Positions 6,053 to 13,779 of a stretch of DNA of 24,265 nt are shown here, in pieces. The stretch is from Oligoflexaceae bacterium. GTDB taxonomy: Bacteria; Bdellovibrionota_B; Oligoflexia; Oligoflexales; Oligoflexaceae. The first letter of the stretch is position 1, and every line of letters begins with the position of its first letter. Below the pieces are notes generated by a model. The model saw only the letters and a list, made by a program, of their open reading frames with translations, had not been told where the DNA came from and searched no databases. A program made the position numbers and the translations under genes. Location of the stretch: assembly GCA_947474445.1 (NCBI GenBank), contig CANJJY010000012.1, forward strand, positions 1-24,265. Reading direction: 5' to 3'.

Positions 6053-7228
6053 ATGCAGAAAGCATTGTTCACGTGGAGTCTCATCGCGACTTGTTTGACG
6101 TCGAGCGTCGTCGTCGCCGCACCTCCGCCGCCTGCTCCTCAGACCAGCGGCGCCTCCACTCCTACGCCCACACCATCGGCTGATCAATCAGCCCGGCCGA
6201 CCATGCAAAAATTCGCCGAAAATCTCTCCCTCCTCTTACTCAACCTCGGAGCTCTGGAAACAGCACCGACCGTTCAGCAGTCTTCGATCGTGATTCAATC
6301 ACTCAAAGAATTAAAGGGCCTCGCGCACAATGTGGAGCCGACTCTCGAGCTCTACACGGTGGATCCTGTCATGCGCTATTTATCTCTCGATCTGCCCAAG
6401 CAGTTTTCCCGGATCGAGGCGGCCTATACGGCCCAAAATTACGGCTACGCCCGCTTTCTGCTGCGGCAAACCACCAGCTACTGCGTCGGCTGTCATGCTT
6501 CTTCGTCGATTAAGAAATCGGCGGTCATGCAATTTGCCGAGCCCTCACCCCAATTGAGCGAATTGGAAAAAGCCGAATACTTCAGCGCCACCAGGCGTCA
6601 CGACGAAGCGATGCTCGCTTATGAAAAGTTCTTAGCTGATCGTCTCATGAAGCACACCGATCCCGATCGTTGGCTGAAAGCCTTGCAGAATCTCCTCGCT
6701 CTCACGATCCGCTTGCGAGGGGATGCTTCGATCACGCTGGAAATGATCAGTGCACGGCTGGATGAGGGCGGCTATTCACCCGAGCAAGAGGCTATGCTGA
6801 TGGCCTGGAGATCCTCGGCCAAGAGTTGGTCGACCGAACCCCTCGGCAAAAATTACCAAGCCCATATTCTCCTTGAAAAGGCCCAGCAGCTTGCGGCTAA
6901 GGCCGAAGGGCTCAATAAGAAAGGTCAGGGCCGCGGTTTTATCGAACAGATGCGGACCATGAGTCTTTTGAATCAGATCAGCATGGGCGATGCAGGTCCT
7001 GAGGTGAAGGCCAAGACCTTTCTCGCAACGGGAAAAACCAGCGAGCAACTGCAGGGTATCTTCGTGTGGATGCACCCCGAAGCCTACTATGAGGCATGTA
7101 TTCGCATCAAGCCCCATAGCGTCACGGCCAAGGCTTGTTGGGCCCAACTCGACTCCTACCAAAAAGGTAGAAAGGATGCGCTGCTCGATAAGCAGGCTTT
7201 CAGCCAGCTTTCCGAACTCTCTCGATGA
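6053..7228 (+). CDS. periplasmic single-CxxCH (cytochrome c-like) protein with helical C-terminal region
   Basis: I chose the ATG at 6053 because GGAGAAG sits just upstream and it starts a good Sec signal peptide (cleavage near VVAA, about residue 23). An upstream GTG in frame (5993) would bury that signal. The mature 390-residue form begins with a Pro/Thr-rich linker (about 24-48). A helical segment follows with one haem-attachment motif, CVGCH at residues 144-148. The remaining 240 residues are helical with hints of TPR-like packing (for example RRHDEAMLAYEKFLAD). It presumably binds one c-type haem in the periplasm. The distal ligand is not obvious. It is a single-gene unit with its own leader. 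The electron-transfer partner cannot be named. Confidence 0.8.
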   Translation: MQKALFTWSLIATCLTSSVVVAAPPPPAPQTSGASTPTPTPSADQSARPTMQKFAENLSLLLLNLGALETAPTVQQSSIVIQSLKELKGLAHNVEPTLELYTVDPVMRYLSLDLPKQFSRIEAAYTAQNYGYARFLLRQTTSYCVGCHASSSIKKSAVMQFAEPSPQLSELEKAEYFSATRRHDEAMLAYEKFLADRLMKHTDPDRWLKALQNLLALTIRLRGDASITLEMISARLDEGGYSPEQEAMLMAWRSSAKSWSTEPLGKNYQAHILLEKAQQLAAKAEGLNKKGQGRGFIEQMRTMSLLNQISMGDAGPEVKAKTFLATGKTSEQLQGIFVWMHPEAYYEACIRIKPHSVTAKACWAQLDSYQKGRKDALLDKQAFSQLSELSR

Positions 7229-7234
7229 AGAGGA

Positions 7235-7259
7235 GGCACCGGCTGCCCGGGCCGGCGCC
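7235..7259 (+). terminator. possible terminator hairpin after the CxxCH gene
   Basis: GGCACCGGC (7235-7243) pairs with GCCGGCGCC (7251-7259) with a single A-C mismatch and a 7-base loop, six bases after the stop codon. The following bases are only moderately T-rich (TTGCTTCC, later CTTTTCTTT), so this is a weak intrinsic terminator candidate. Confidence 0.35.
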
Positions 7260-7471
7260 TTGCTTCCAAGCTCATCTTTTCTTTGCCGATTCTCCAACAC
7301 GTTAAGACGTCACCTACCTCAACGTCACCCCTCTGCACGGCACGCATCGCAGCGATCAAGTCGCCTGGTGTCCAAACCCTATCCTTTATCGCGTCGCTCA
7401 CCGGAAAGCCTCTCTCAAGATTTGAGGCCGCCTACCGATGTACTAGTCGGGACGGATAGGTTCAGATCCTT

Positions 7472-7533
7472 GGAGAAAGTGACTTTTTTTTCTCCGCTGA
7501 TAGTGAACTCTCCTTAGGGAAAAGGGGTTTCCC
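7472..7533 (+). repeat. two small hairpins in the leader of the first DISM kinase
   Basis: GGAGAAA (7472-7478) pairs with TTTCTCC (7489-7495) around a T-rich loop. GGGAAA (7517-7522) pairs with TTTCCC (7528-7533) around a 5-base loop. The first contains a run of T residues in the loop rather than after the stem, so it is not a standard terminator. They may be 5' UTR structures. Confidence 0.35.
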
Positions 7534-7563
7534 ACACCTGTCGTGAAAGGTTAGCTGTTCATC

Positions 7564-9564
7564 ATGCAGAGATGGTTTTTCATCTTCCTCGTTTGGTCCA
7601 GTCTGCCCTCTTATGGTGCGGAACTGAGCTTTTTTGAGTTGCATGAAGTCCAGCGCATCACCTCTTCGCTTCAAGTGATTAAAGAAGTAAGTCCGGGCGA
7701 GACGCCCGAACAAGTCCTAGAAAGAGCGGCCAAGCTCCCCCCTATCCAGGGCGAAGACCTCTATAACTTCGGCATCACAACGGACGCTTACTGGCTCCAC
7801 GGCACCATCACCTACACGGGGGCCACGGACCTCGAATCCTATCTCGTCGCCGAAGATCTCAAGACTGATTTCATCGATCTTTATATCTACCAAAACAAGA
7901 ATCTCCTGCGTGCGAGGCATACGGGCGATCATCGCGTGTATGCATCGCGTGATTACGATCATATGACCTACGCTTTCCCGCTGAATTTTAAGCCCGGCGA
8001 TGCCTTTGAGATTCTCGCGCGCATGCAGACGACAGGTCCGATGGAAATCGACTGGCGCCTCTATCCGCGCGCGGTCTTCGAACGGCAGTCCGCTCAAATT
8101 AAGCAGATGGAATCGATCTACTTCGGCGCCATGGCTTCGATCATCCTCTTTAACTTCCTGCTTTTCTTCAGCAGCCGCGAGCGTATCTATCTTCTCTACT
8201 GTCTCTTTCAATCCTTTTCATGTATTTCCCTCGCTATTGCCATAGGTAATGGCTACGCAATCTTATGGCCTGAATCGCCTGATCTCAATACCGTCATGCT
8301 GATCGTCATTCCTGCTTTCACACCCGCTCTAGCTCTGATTTTCATGATTCACTATCTCGGTCTCATGGAGAAATTGCCTCATGCGACGCGGGTGATGCAG
8401 GGGACCGCGATCGCTCTTTTTTTTCTGGGAATTTCCGGATTTTTTTCAGATGGCTTTTACGTCGTCGACTCGCTCTATAAGTTGCTGGTTCTCACCTGCA
8501 TCCTGATCGTCGGCGTCTCGTCCTATCTTGCCTGGAAGGGGGATCGGGCGGCACGGCTCTTTCTCGGTGCATGGTTGCCCCTCTGCATAGGGGCATCCGT
8601 CTTTGCCCTCGGCCGCATGGGGGTCCAGCTGACTAGTCTCCCTCAAGGCACCGAACTAGCCTTTGGATCGGTGTGGGAGGCCGTCGCTCTATCGCTTTGT
8701 CTCGGCGACAAATTCATGCAGCTGCGCAAGCAGGAGATCATCTATCTCAAGCGCATACAAGCCGAAGAACTCCAGTCGCATCAGGCGCGTTTGAATGCAG
8801 AGGCGCAAAAGAGAGAAAAGCAAATCAGCGAACGCGAAGCTTTAGCCAATCGCAATCTCGTGCGCGTCATCTGTCATGATTTGGCAAACTCTCAGAGTAT
8901 CATCGTCAATTATTCTCAGCTTTTGGTCGAAATGAAGATGACCAAGGCCCAAACCGAATTGGCTCTCTCTAAAATCCTCAGCGCCAGCTTGCATCAGCAA
9001 GAGATCATCACACATGTGCGGGATTTTGAAGCTCTCAATTCGTCCAAGCAAGAGATTAAGCTTCAACCTTTCCCCATCGGCAAAGCTATTGAAGCGGCCA
9101 AAGATCTCCTACAGGCTCGATTTGCCCAAAGAAAAATGCAATTTTCGATAGAGGGATCGATCGACGACGTAAACGTCTTGGTTGAGCAGCGCAGCTTCAT
9201 CTACCAGGTGCTCGCCAACCTCATGTCCAATGCGATTAAATTCAGCCCCGATGGTTCGGTCATTCAATGTGTCGTGACAAGGCAAGCGGATGAGGTCGAA
9301 GTCTCTATCATCGATAAGGGCATAGGCATGGATGCAGAATTGATGAGTCATATCTTCGAATTTTCTCAGCCAACGACGCGACTTGGCCTGGGCGGGGAAA
9401 AAGGCACGGGTTTTGGTTTGCCCATCGTCAAGAGCTACATCGAACGCTACGGGGGTCGCCTCAAAGTGGAAAGTCGGACGATCGATGCTCATCCTGACGA
9501 TCATGGCACGCGTTTTATCTTGACTTTGAAGTATGCAGAAGCCGCCAATCAGCAGGCTGCTTAG
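7564..9564 (+). CDS. 7TM-DISM sensor histidine kinase, first of two
   Basis: This 666-residue inner-membrane kinase has a Sec signal peptide (about 1-19) and a periplasmic 7TMR-DISM extracellular beta domain (about 20-175, including AYWLHGTITYTG). Seven TM helices (about 185-385) and a coiled-coil linker (about 386-430) follow. The kinase core has an H-box with H438 in ICHDLANSQSIIV, an N-box with N556 in LANLMSNAIKFSP, a G1 box DKGIGM (D584), and a G2 box EKGTGFGLP (about 612-620). DISM domains are believed to sense periplasmic ligands, often carbohydrates; the ligand here is unknown. The H-box HDLAN is a minor variant of the common HELR. There is no receiver domain and no response regulator next to it. 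The ribosome site is weak. The second DISM kinase starts 46 bases after its stop, probably in the same operon. Confidence 0.93.
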   Translation: MQRWFFIFLVWSSLPSYGAELSFFELHEVQRITSSLQVIKEVSPGETPEQVLERAAKLPPIQGEDLYNFGITTDAYWLHGTITYTGATDLESYLVAEDLKTDFIDLYIYQNKNLLRARHTGDHRVYASRDYDHMTYAFPLNFKPGDAFEILARMQTTGPMEIDWRLYPRAVFERQSAQIKQMESIYFGAMASIILFNFLLFFSSRERIYLLYCLFQSFSCISLAIAIGNGYAILWPESPDLNTVMLIVIPAFTPALALIFMIHYLGLMEKLPHATRVMQGTAIALFFLGISGFFSDGFYVVDSLYKLLVLTCILIVGVSSYLAWKGDRAARLFLGAWLPLCIGASVFALGRMGVQLTSLPQGTELAFGSVWEAVALSLCLGDKFMQLRKQEIIYLKRIQAEELQSHQARLNAEAQKREKQISEREALANRNLVRVICHDLANSQSIIVNYSQLLVEMKMTKAQTELALSKILSASLHQQEIITHVRDFEALNSSKQEIKLQPFPIGKAIEAAKDLLQARFAQRKMQFSIEGSIDDVNVLVEQRSFIYQVLANLMSNAIKFSPDGSVIQCVVTRQADEVEVSIIDKGIGMDAELMSHIFEFSQPTTRLGLGGEKGTGFGLPIVKSYIERYGGRLKVESRTIDAHPDDHGTRFILTLKYAEAANQQAA

Positions 9565-9610
9565 CACCGACAAACAAAATGGTCTCGACGCAGGAGAAAG
9601 GAGGTAAATA

Positions 9611-11704
9611 ATGAAAATCATCGGCGCGAAAGCTCGACTCGGGCTTAGTTTCTTGTCTTTTTCATTGTGCTTTCTCCTCGTCGCGGCATCAAGTTGGGCA
9701 CCTTCGCTCGCGGCGTCGGCGCGCGAGGCCAAAAGCTTCTTGCTCAGTGCCTTCGACAAGTCGCATCTCTTGGCGATCGCCCACGGAGGACGCAACTCCT
9801 ACAGCGCGCCTCTTCCCAGCGATATCACGCAGGCTATCGATGTATCCCCGACAGAGGTCGACGTCAGCGATGCGATCATCGTCCGCCGCGAGCCCTTGGG
9901 TCAACTCTTCGATCCCGCTGCGGTTCTTGCATCGGTTCACGCATCTTCCGATCCGGGTCATGCTGAATGGAAGGTGAATCCGAAAATTTGGGGCTACCAG
10001 GAAGAAGCCGTTTGGCTCTATCTACCTCTCATCAATGCCGGGGACGCGGCTGTCACGCGAGCCCTTTATCTGCCTTACGTATCACCGAGTGAACTCGATA
10101 TTTTTGTCTTTGATGCGAACGGCATTTTGCTGCGCAGTGTAAAAAATGGGACGACGTCCTCTTACGCGCATCGCGATATGAAAATGAGCAAGATGGGAGC
10201 TCACATCGAGATTCCAGCCCAAACGACAGTTCAGGTGCTCATGAGGCAAAGAACCTTTGCCCTCTTCAACACGCAGTTTCGCGTCAGCACGGTCGAATCC
10301 AGCGAACACTTTCAATTCACCAGCCTATCTTTCTTCAGTCTCTATCTTGGCTTAGCCTTGGCTCTTTTGATTCACAATCTCAGTCTCTTCTTTTCGATGC
10401 GGGATCCCGTCTATGTTGCCTATCTCCTCTTCATCTTGACGGTGACTCTCTCGATCTCCTTTATTGCAGGCTTTTATGCGATGATCTGGGACGATATACC
10501 TGAAGGATTGGGGCACCTGACACTTCTAACGCCCACCCTCGCGTCGATGGCTGGTGCGTATTTTTCCTGTTCATACCTCAGACTTCACTATAAGACGTCG
10601 AACTTTGCGCGCCTTCTCTTGGCCATAGGTTTCTTTTGCATCTGTTGCATGCCTATCCAATTCATTTATCCCTATCAAGCCTCGCATCTCTACCCTCTTC
10701 AGAGCCTCGGGGTATCGATGACGGTCATCACCGCCTGTTTGCACCAGATCTATCGCGGCGAGCGCTATCCAGCCTTCCTCTTAGCCGCAGTATTAGGTCC
10801 CGTCGCCTCCATCATCGCCTATTTCATCGGCAATCTTATCTTGCACATCGCCGTCCCGAGCGATGTGATCACCTATAGTTTTGCTTTTGAGATGTTGCTC
10901 TCATCGATCGGTCTCTCGCATCGCATCTACATTTTCCGTCAAAAGCAGCACGAACTAGAAGCGCAACGAACCAGCCTGCTCCATCAAACCAAGATGCGAG
11001 CTCTTCAATTTATGGCGGGTGAGGTAGCCCACGAAGTCAACAATCCCCTGATGATCATCAATGGTCATGCCGAAATCATTGGACGCTTGAGTCGCGGCAC
11101 CACCGCCGAGGAGAAGAAGGTGCGGGAAAGCGCGTCTAAGATCATGCAGACGGTGGATCGAGTGGCTTTTATCGTTCACGCCCTGATTTCATTTTCACAG
11201 AACGACCCCCAGAGCCAGCAGCGACTTCATGTGATGCAAGATGTCATCGAGCAGGCCCTCGCTCTATGCCGAAGTCGTATTGAATCTCTCAACATCGATC
11301 TGAGGCTCGATATACCAGCTGACAAAATCTGGGTGAGCGTCGAATCATCGCGCCTTTTGCAGGTCGTCTACGGCATTCTCGTCAATGCCCTGGAAGCCAT
11401 CGATGGCAGCCCCTCGCGCATTCTTATCCTCACTATGGTGCAATCAGGCGAGGCGCCTTTTCAAAGGATGAGTCTCACCATCAGTGATAGCGGGCCAGGA
11501 TTGACTCCGGACGTGCAGGAAATGATCTTCAGACCGAGTTTTTCAGCTCAAAACGCCCAGGAAGGCGTTGGGCTTGGCCTCAGCCGCTCGCAGGAAATTA
11601 TCCAAAAGCATGGTGGACTTCTCTATCTGGATACCACTGCGAAGATGACCACCTTTGTCATCGAACTTCCAGCGGTAGCCAGTGAGAAACAAGCCATCGC
11701 TTAG
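9611..11704 (+). CDS. 7TM-DISM sensor histidine kinase, second of two (HEVNNPL class)
   Basis: This 697-residue kinase starts at an ATG preceded by GGAGGT, a strong ribosome site. A long N-terminal hydrophobic stretch (about 9-35) acts as signal or anchor, and a periplasmic DISM beta domain follows (about 85-230; compare AVWLYLPLINAG). Seven TM helices lie at about 237-440, then a short coiled coil. The H-box has H474 in AGEVAHEVNNPLMIING, the N-box N592 in YGILVNALEAI, the G1 box DSGPGL (D626), and the G2 box GVGLGL (about 652-657). HEVNNP kinases belong to the NtrB-like/HPK4 class, so its catalytic core differs from that of its DISM neighbour although their sensor halves match. This looks like two receptors with related inputs and different outputs. 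Its TAG stop overlaps the stop of the convergent DUF1501 gene. Confidence 0.93.
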   Translation: MKIIGAKARLGLSFLSFSLCFLLVAASSWAPSLAASAREAKSFLLSAFDKSHLLAIAHGGRNSYSAPLPSDITQAIDVSPTEVDVSDAIIVRREPLGQLFDPAAVLASVHASSDPGHAEWKVNPKIWGYQEEAVWLYLPLINAGDAAVTRALYLPYVSPSELDIFVFDANGILLRSVKNGTTSSYAHRDMKMSKMGAHIEIPAQTTVQVLMRQRTFALFNTQFRVSTVESSEHFQFTSLSFFSLYLGLALALLIHNLSLFFSMRDPVYVAYLLFILTVTLSISFIAGFYAMIWDDIPEGLGHLTLLTPTLASMAGAYFSCSYLRLHYKTSNFARLLLAIGFFCICCMPIQFIYPYQASHLYPLQSLGVSMTVITACLHQIYRGERYPAFLLAAVLGPVASIIAYFIGNLILHIAVPSDVITYSFAFEMLLSSIGLSHRIYIFRQKQHELEAQRTSLLHQTKMRALQFMAGEVAHEVNNPLMIINGHAEIIGRLSRGTTAEEKKVRESASKIMQTVDRVAFIVHALISFSQNDPQSQQRLHVMQDVIEQALALCRSRIESLNIDLRLDIPADKIWVSVESSRLLQVVYGILVNALEAIDGSPSRILILTMVQSGEAPFQRMSLTISDSGPGLTPDVQEMIFRPSFSAQNAQEGVGLGLSRSQEIIQKHGGLLYLDTTAKMTTFVIELPAVASEKQAIA

Positions 11705-12819
11705 AGCAGTATCCCTTTCAGAAATGGAGCTGGTGGCCCATTGCGGCTGAGCTTCCAGGCATGAGCGGGGTCGGCATTGAAGAGGCGATAGAGCGTGTTC
11801 GCTACCGAACCAAAAGTCAGATAATCTTCCATTCTATATTCAGCGTCGGTTTGAGCCGAAGGTCGCGATCGCTCGGCTGCAAAGTCAAAGGGCGAGCCCA
11901 TGAACTTAAGAGCTTCGGGATCGAGACGGCTATGCACGGCCGAAAGCGTTTCATCCGCTGCCTGATAATCGGAACCGCCGATGATCTGACCACCGCGGAC
12001 TCCCTTGCCCCCGATCAGAACGCTGTTGTTCAAGGCGTTGTGATCGGTCCCCGTCGCAGCGATATCCAATCCCTTCTGCCTCATGGTACGACTGAATTCT
12101 GAGGTCACGATGATGGTCGTCTCATCGAGCAAACTACCGTTGCGAGGCGAGGTCGGAGCTTGTCCTTTGAGAAAGGTAAAGACCTCGTCGATCGTGGCCA
12201 CCACTTGGGCCAGTTTTTGAGGCTGTTCGCTGGCGAGTAACGCAGCGTGCGCATCGAGCTGCTCGTCCGCGGTAATGAGAGCTACACGGGCGATTCCTCG
12301 CCTAAAATATTCAGCCGACACCTCCAAGGATTGGATCATCGGCGACTTCTGTTCAAAATTAAATTGAATGGCCCGTAGTCTATCTTCGATCTGACGACTG
12401 CCTTTGAGGCCCTCTCGCATCTTGGCGACGCCGTCGGCAAACAGGCCGCTTTCGGGCCGATCTCCCCCATTAGCTACGAGACGGCTGTCGACGTAGGCGT
12501 CTAAGACAGGATTGGCTTTGGCGACGGCTCCGCTCTGAAGGCTGAGCGAGAGTTGCTGCGCACTCTGCGGCGTGAGACGGATGCTTCTCGCCTTGTTGGT
12601 AATGTTAGGCCGTGCCATCAGGTTGCCGAGTTGCACGTAATCGATGAGACTCCCCTGGCGTCCGAGTTGGGCGAGGTAGGTGTCGCCACCAAAGGGGTTG
12701 CCCGTCAGGGTATAAAGTTTATTTTGATCGTGACCATCAAAACTGGTGGCCATATGAACGCCGTTCAAGACGGAAAAAACATCAAAATGCTTCTTAAGCG
12801 GCGCCACGATGGAGCCCAT
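11701..12819 (-). CDS. C-terminal fragment of the split DUF1501 gene
   Basis: From the first ATG after the amber codon this gives 372 residues holding most of the DUF1501 fold: FDGHDQN, EFSRT and TDHN are likely metal or active-site motifs by family analogy. The ATG has no ribosome site and the fragment lacks a signal peptide. If translated by reinitiation it would stay in the cytoplasm, so it is probably non-functional. Its TAA stop (11701-11703) overlaps the TAG of the convergent kinase gene. Confidence 0.6.
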   Translation of the reverse strand: MGSIVAPLKKHFDVFSVLNGVHMATSFDGHDQNKLYTLTGNPFGGDTYLAQLGRQGSLIDYVQLGNLMARPNITNKARSIRLTPQSAQQLSLSLQSGAVAKANPVLDAYVDSRLVANGGDRPESGLFADGVAKMREGLKGSRQIEDRLRAIQFNFEQKSPMIQSLEVSAEYFRRGIARVALITADEQLDAHAALLASEQPQKLAQVVATIDEVFTFLKGQAPTSPRNGSLLDETTIIVTSEFSRTMRQKGLDIAATGTDHNALNNSVLIGGKGVRGGQIIGGSDYQAADETLSAVHSRLDPEALKFMGSPFDFAAERSRPSAQTDAEYRMEDYLTFGSVANTLYRLFNADPAHAWKLSRNGPPAPFLKGILL

Positions 12820-12846
12820 CAGGGCCGAGCGACCAGCGGCGTCGGT

Positions 12847-13086
12847 CTAGCGTTCTGGTTCTGCCTTGGAATAATTTTGTAGCTTTCCCGCAGCTCGCAT
12901 CGCGAGTGGGCGGGCGTCGAATAGATAGCTCACATCCCAGCCACCGATGAATATGATTTCTATAAAGTAGTGGGGTTCCGCGCCAGCTTCCTCAGCCAGC
13001 GCCTTGCCGAAGGGTAGCGGCAGGGCCGAAGCGCCCAACACGGCCTGTCCACAAAATTTCAGAAGATTTCGCCTTGTCTCTTGCAT
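12847..13086 (-). CDS. N-terminal fragment of the split DUF1501 gene (Tat signal)
   Basis: This piece encodes 79 residues ending at the amber codon. It contains the RRNLLK Tat motif, the hydrophobic core, and the first beta strand of the fold (YFIEIIFIGGWD). On its own it would be an exported peptide with no active site. An ATG at 13101 is in frame, but the ATG at 13086 has the better ribosome-site spacing. It follows the upstream lipoprotein gene by 20 bases. Confidence 0.6.
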   Translation of the reverse strand: MQETRRNLLKFCGQAVLGASALPLPFGKALAEEAGAEPHYFIEIIFIGGWDVSYLFDARPLAMRAAGKLQNYSKAEPER

Positions 13087-13106
13087 CGTCAAACTCCTCA
13101 TCCAGA

Positions 13107-13751
13107 TCAGGTTTCAAGCAGAAAATAGGGATTCAAAAAGAGCGACATGAGGAGCATCGAAAGGCGTTCTTCCGCACTGAGTGCGTTGATAGCGTCGCGA
13201 TTGAGGGACAGGAAAATTTTCCATGCTTCTAGCTCCGCAGCCGGAGCTTCCCAGCCCATCACCCCATTCCAGATGTCATCGCTGACCTCAGTACTTTCGT
13301 TGAGGCTCGCACAAGACGAAAGGAGCGCGGCCGCAAAGCGAGGGTGGAGTCTCACATCGATTTCATTGGTCTTGATCGAAGCTGCGTCCGGATGCTGACA
13401 GTTGAGGGCTATGATCTTGGCCAGCTTTTCAAAATTGCCTTTCCACAGCATCATGCTGATGCTGTGAGGCTCGTCGTTGTCCATCTTAGAATCGCCGGAC
13501 CCACCCACGAATGCGCCGAGTAAGGGAGACAGGGGGTCGACGACGTTCCCTTCGTCAACTATTTTTCTAAAATCAAAGTTATCGCGATCGTCGGGATGAA
13601 TCGTCCCGATTCTGAGCATTTCTGTAATGGCATCGATGCCTTTGAAAAGACCGATGCGACTGCCGCCGGCATGAAGGCTCGAAGCTTCATCCGGCGCTGT
13701 GCAGCCCGTCATCAGAAGTAGGCAGAAGGCTCCGCCCATCAATCGATTCAT
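13107..13751 (-). CDS. small lipoprotein between the DUF1592-like and DUF1501 genes, unknown function
   Basis: From the ATG at 13751, preceded by GGAG, the product has 214 residues. It starts with a lipoprotein signal MNRLMGGAFCLLLMTGC (lipobox LMTGC, Cys 17). A start at 13787 would overlap the upstream gene and put 12 residues in front of the signal, so it is rejected. The mature part is mostly helical and acidic, with several cysteines (for example CQHP and SSCASL) but no CxxCH. It ends in a leucine-rich helix and NPYFLLET. The tail resembles the ends of DUF1592/DUF1800-type proteins, where NPYF-type motifs are common, but I cannot assign a family. Its place inside the cassette suggests a dedicated partner of the two flanking proteins. 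Confidence 0.75.
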   Translation of the reverse strand: MNRLMGGAFCLLLMTGCTAPDEASSLHAGGSRIGLFKGIDAITEMLRIGTIHPDDRDNFDFRKIVDEGNVVDPLSPLLGAFVGGSGDSKMDNDEPHSISMMLWKGNFEKLAKIIALNCQHPDAASIKTNEIDVRLHPRFAAALLSSCASLNESTEVSDDIWNGVMGWEAPAAELEAWKIFLSLNRDAINALSAEERLSMLLMSLFLNPYFLLET

Positions 13752-13779
13752 AGAGAACTCCGTCTTGAATCTATAGCTT

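Larger units (their letters stand above)
7229..7563. other. intergenic region with hairpins between the CxxCH gene and the DISM kinases
   Basis: No gene is convincing in these 335 bases; the frames present are shadows. The left part has a GC-rich hairpin that may end the CxxCH transcript. The right part, just before the kinase, has two small hairpins (7472-7495 and 7517-7533). The kinase promoter should lie here but no clear -35/-10 pair was seen. Confidence 0.5.
11701..13086 (-). pseudogene. DUF1501-family exported protein, interrupted by one in-frame TAG
   Basis: Reading through gives one 461-codon frame. It has a twin-arginine signal (ETRRNLLKFCG, then a hydrophobic run and ALPLPFG), then HYFIEIIFIGGWDVSYLFD. 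DUF1501 features follow downstream: HMATSFDGHDQN, VTSEFSRTM (about 328-336) and GTDHNALNN (about 346-354). The TAG (12847-12849, codon 80) sits in EPER*TDAAGRSALMG. Both sides are in the same register and the family continues smoothly, so this looks like a nonsense change, plausibly TGG (Trp) to TAG. DUF1501 proteins have an alkaline-phosphatase/sulfatase-like fold and are usually paired with DUF1592/DUF1800-type proteins, as here. TAG is an ordinary stop in at least four nearby genes, so suppression is unlikely. The GAGGAG site supports the start at 13086. A sequencing error is the main alternative. Confidence 0.75.

Noticed and set aside
7089..7517. A 142-codon plus-strand frame across the end of the CxxCH gene
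   Set aside because: It overlaps a well-supported gene in another register, is low-complexity Ser/Arg/Pro-rich, and has no start signal.
12847..12849. Amber codon as pyrrolysine or another recoding event
   Set aside because: No pyl genes are visible, no recoding signal was seen, and TAG is the normal stop in several neighbouring genes.
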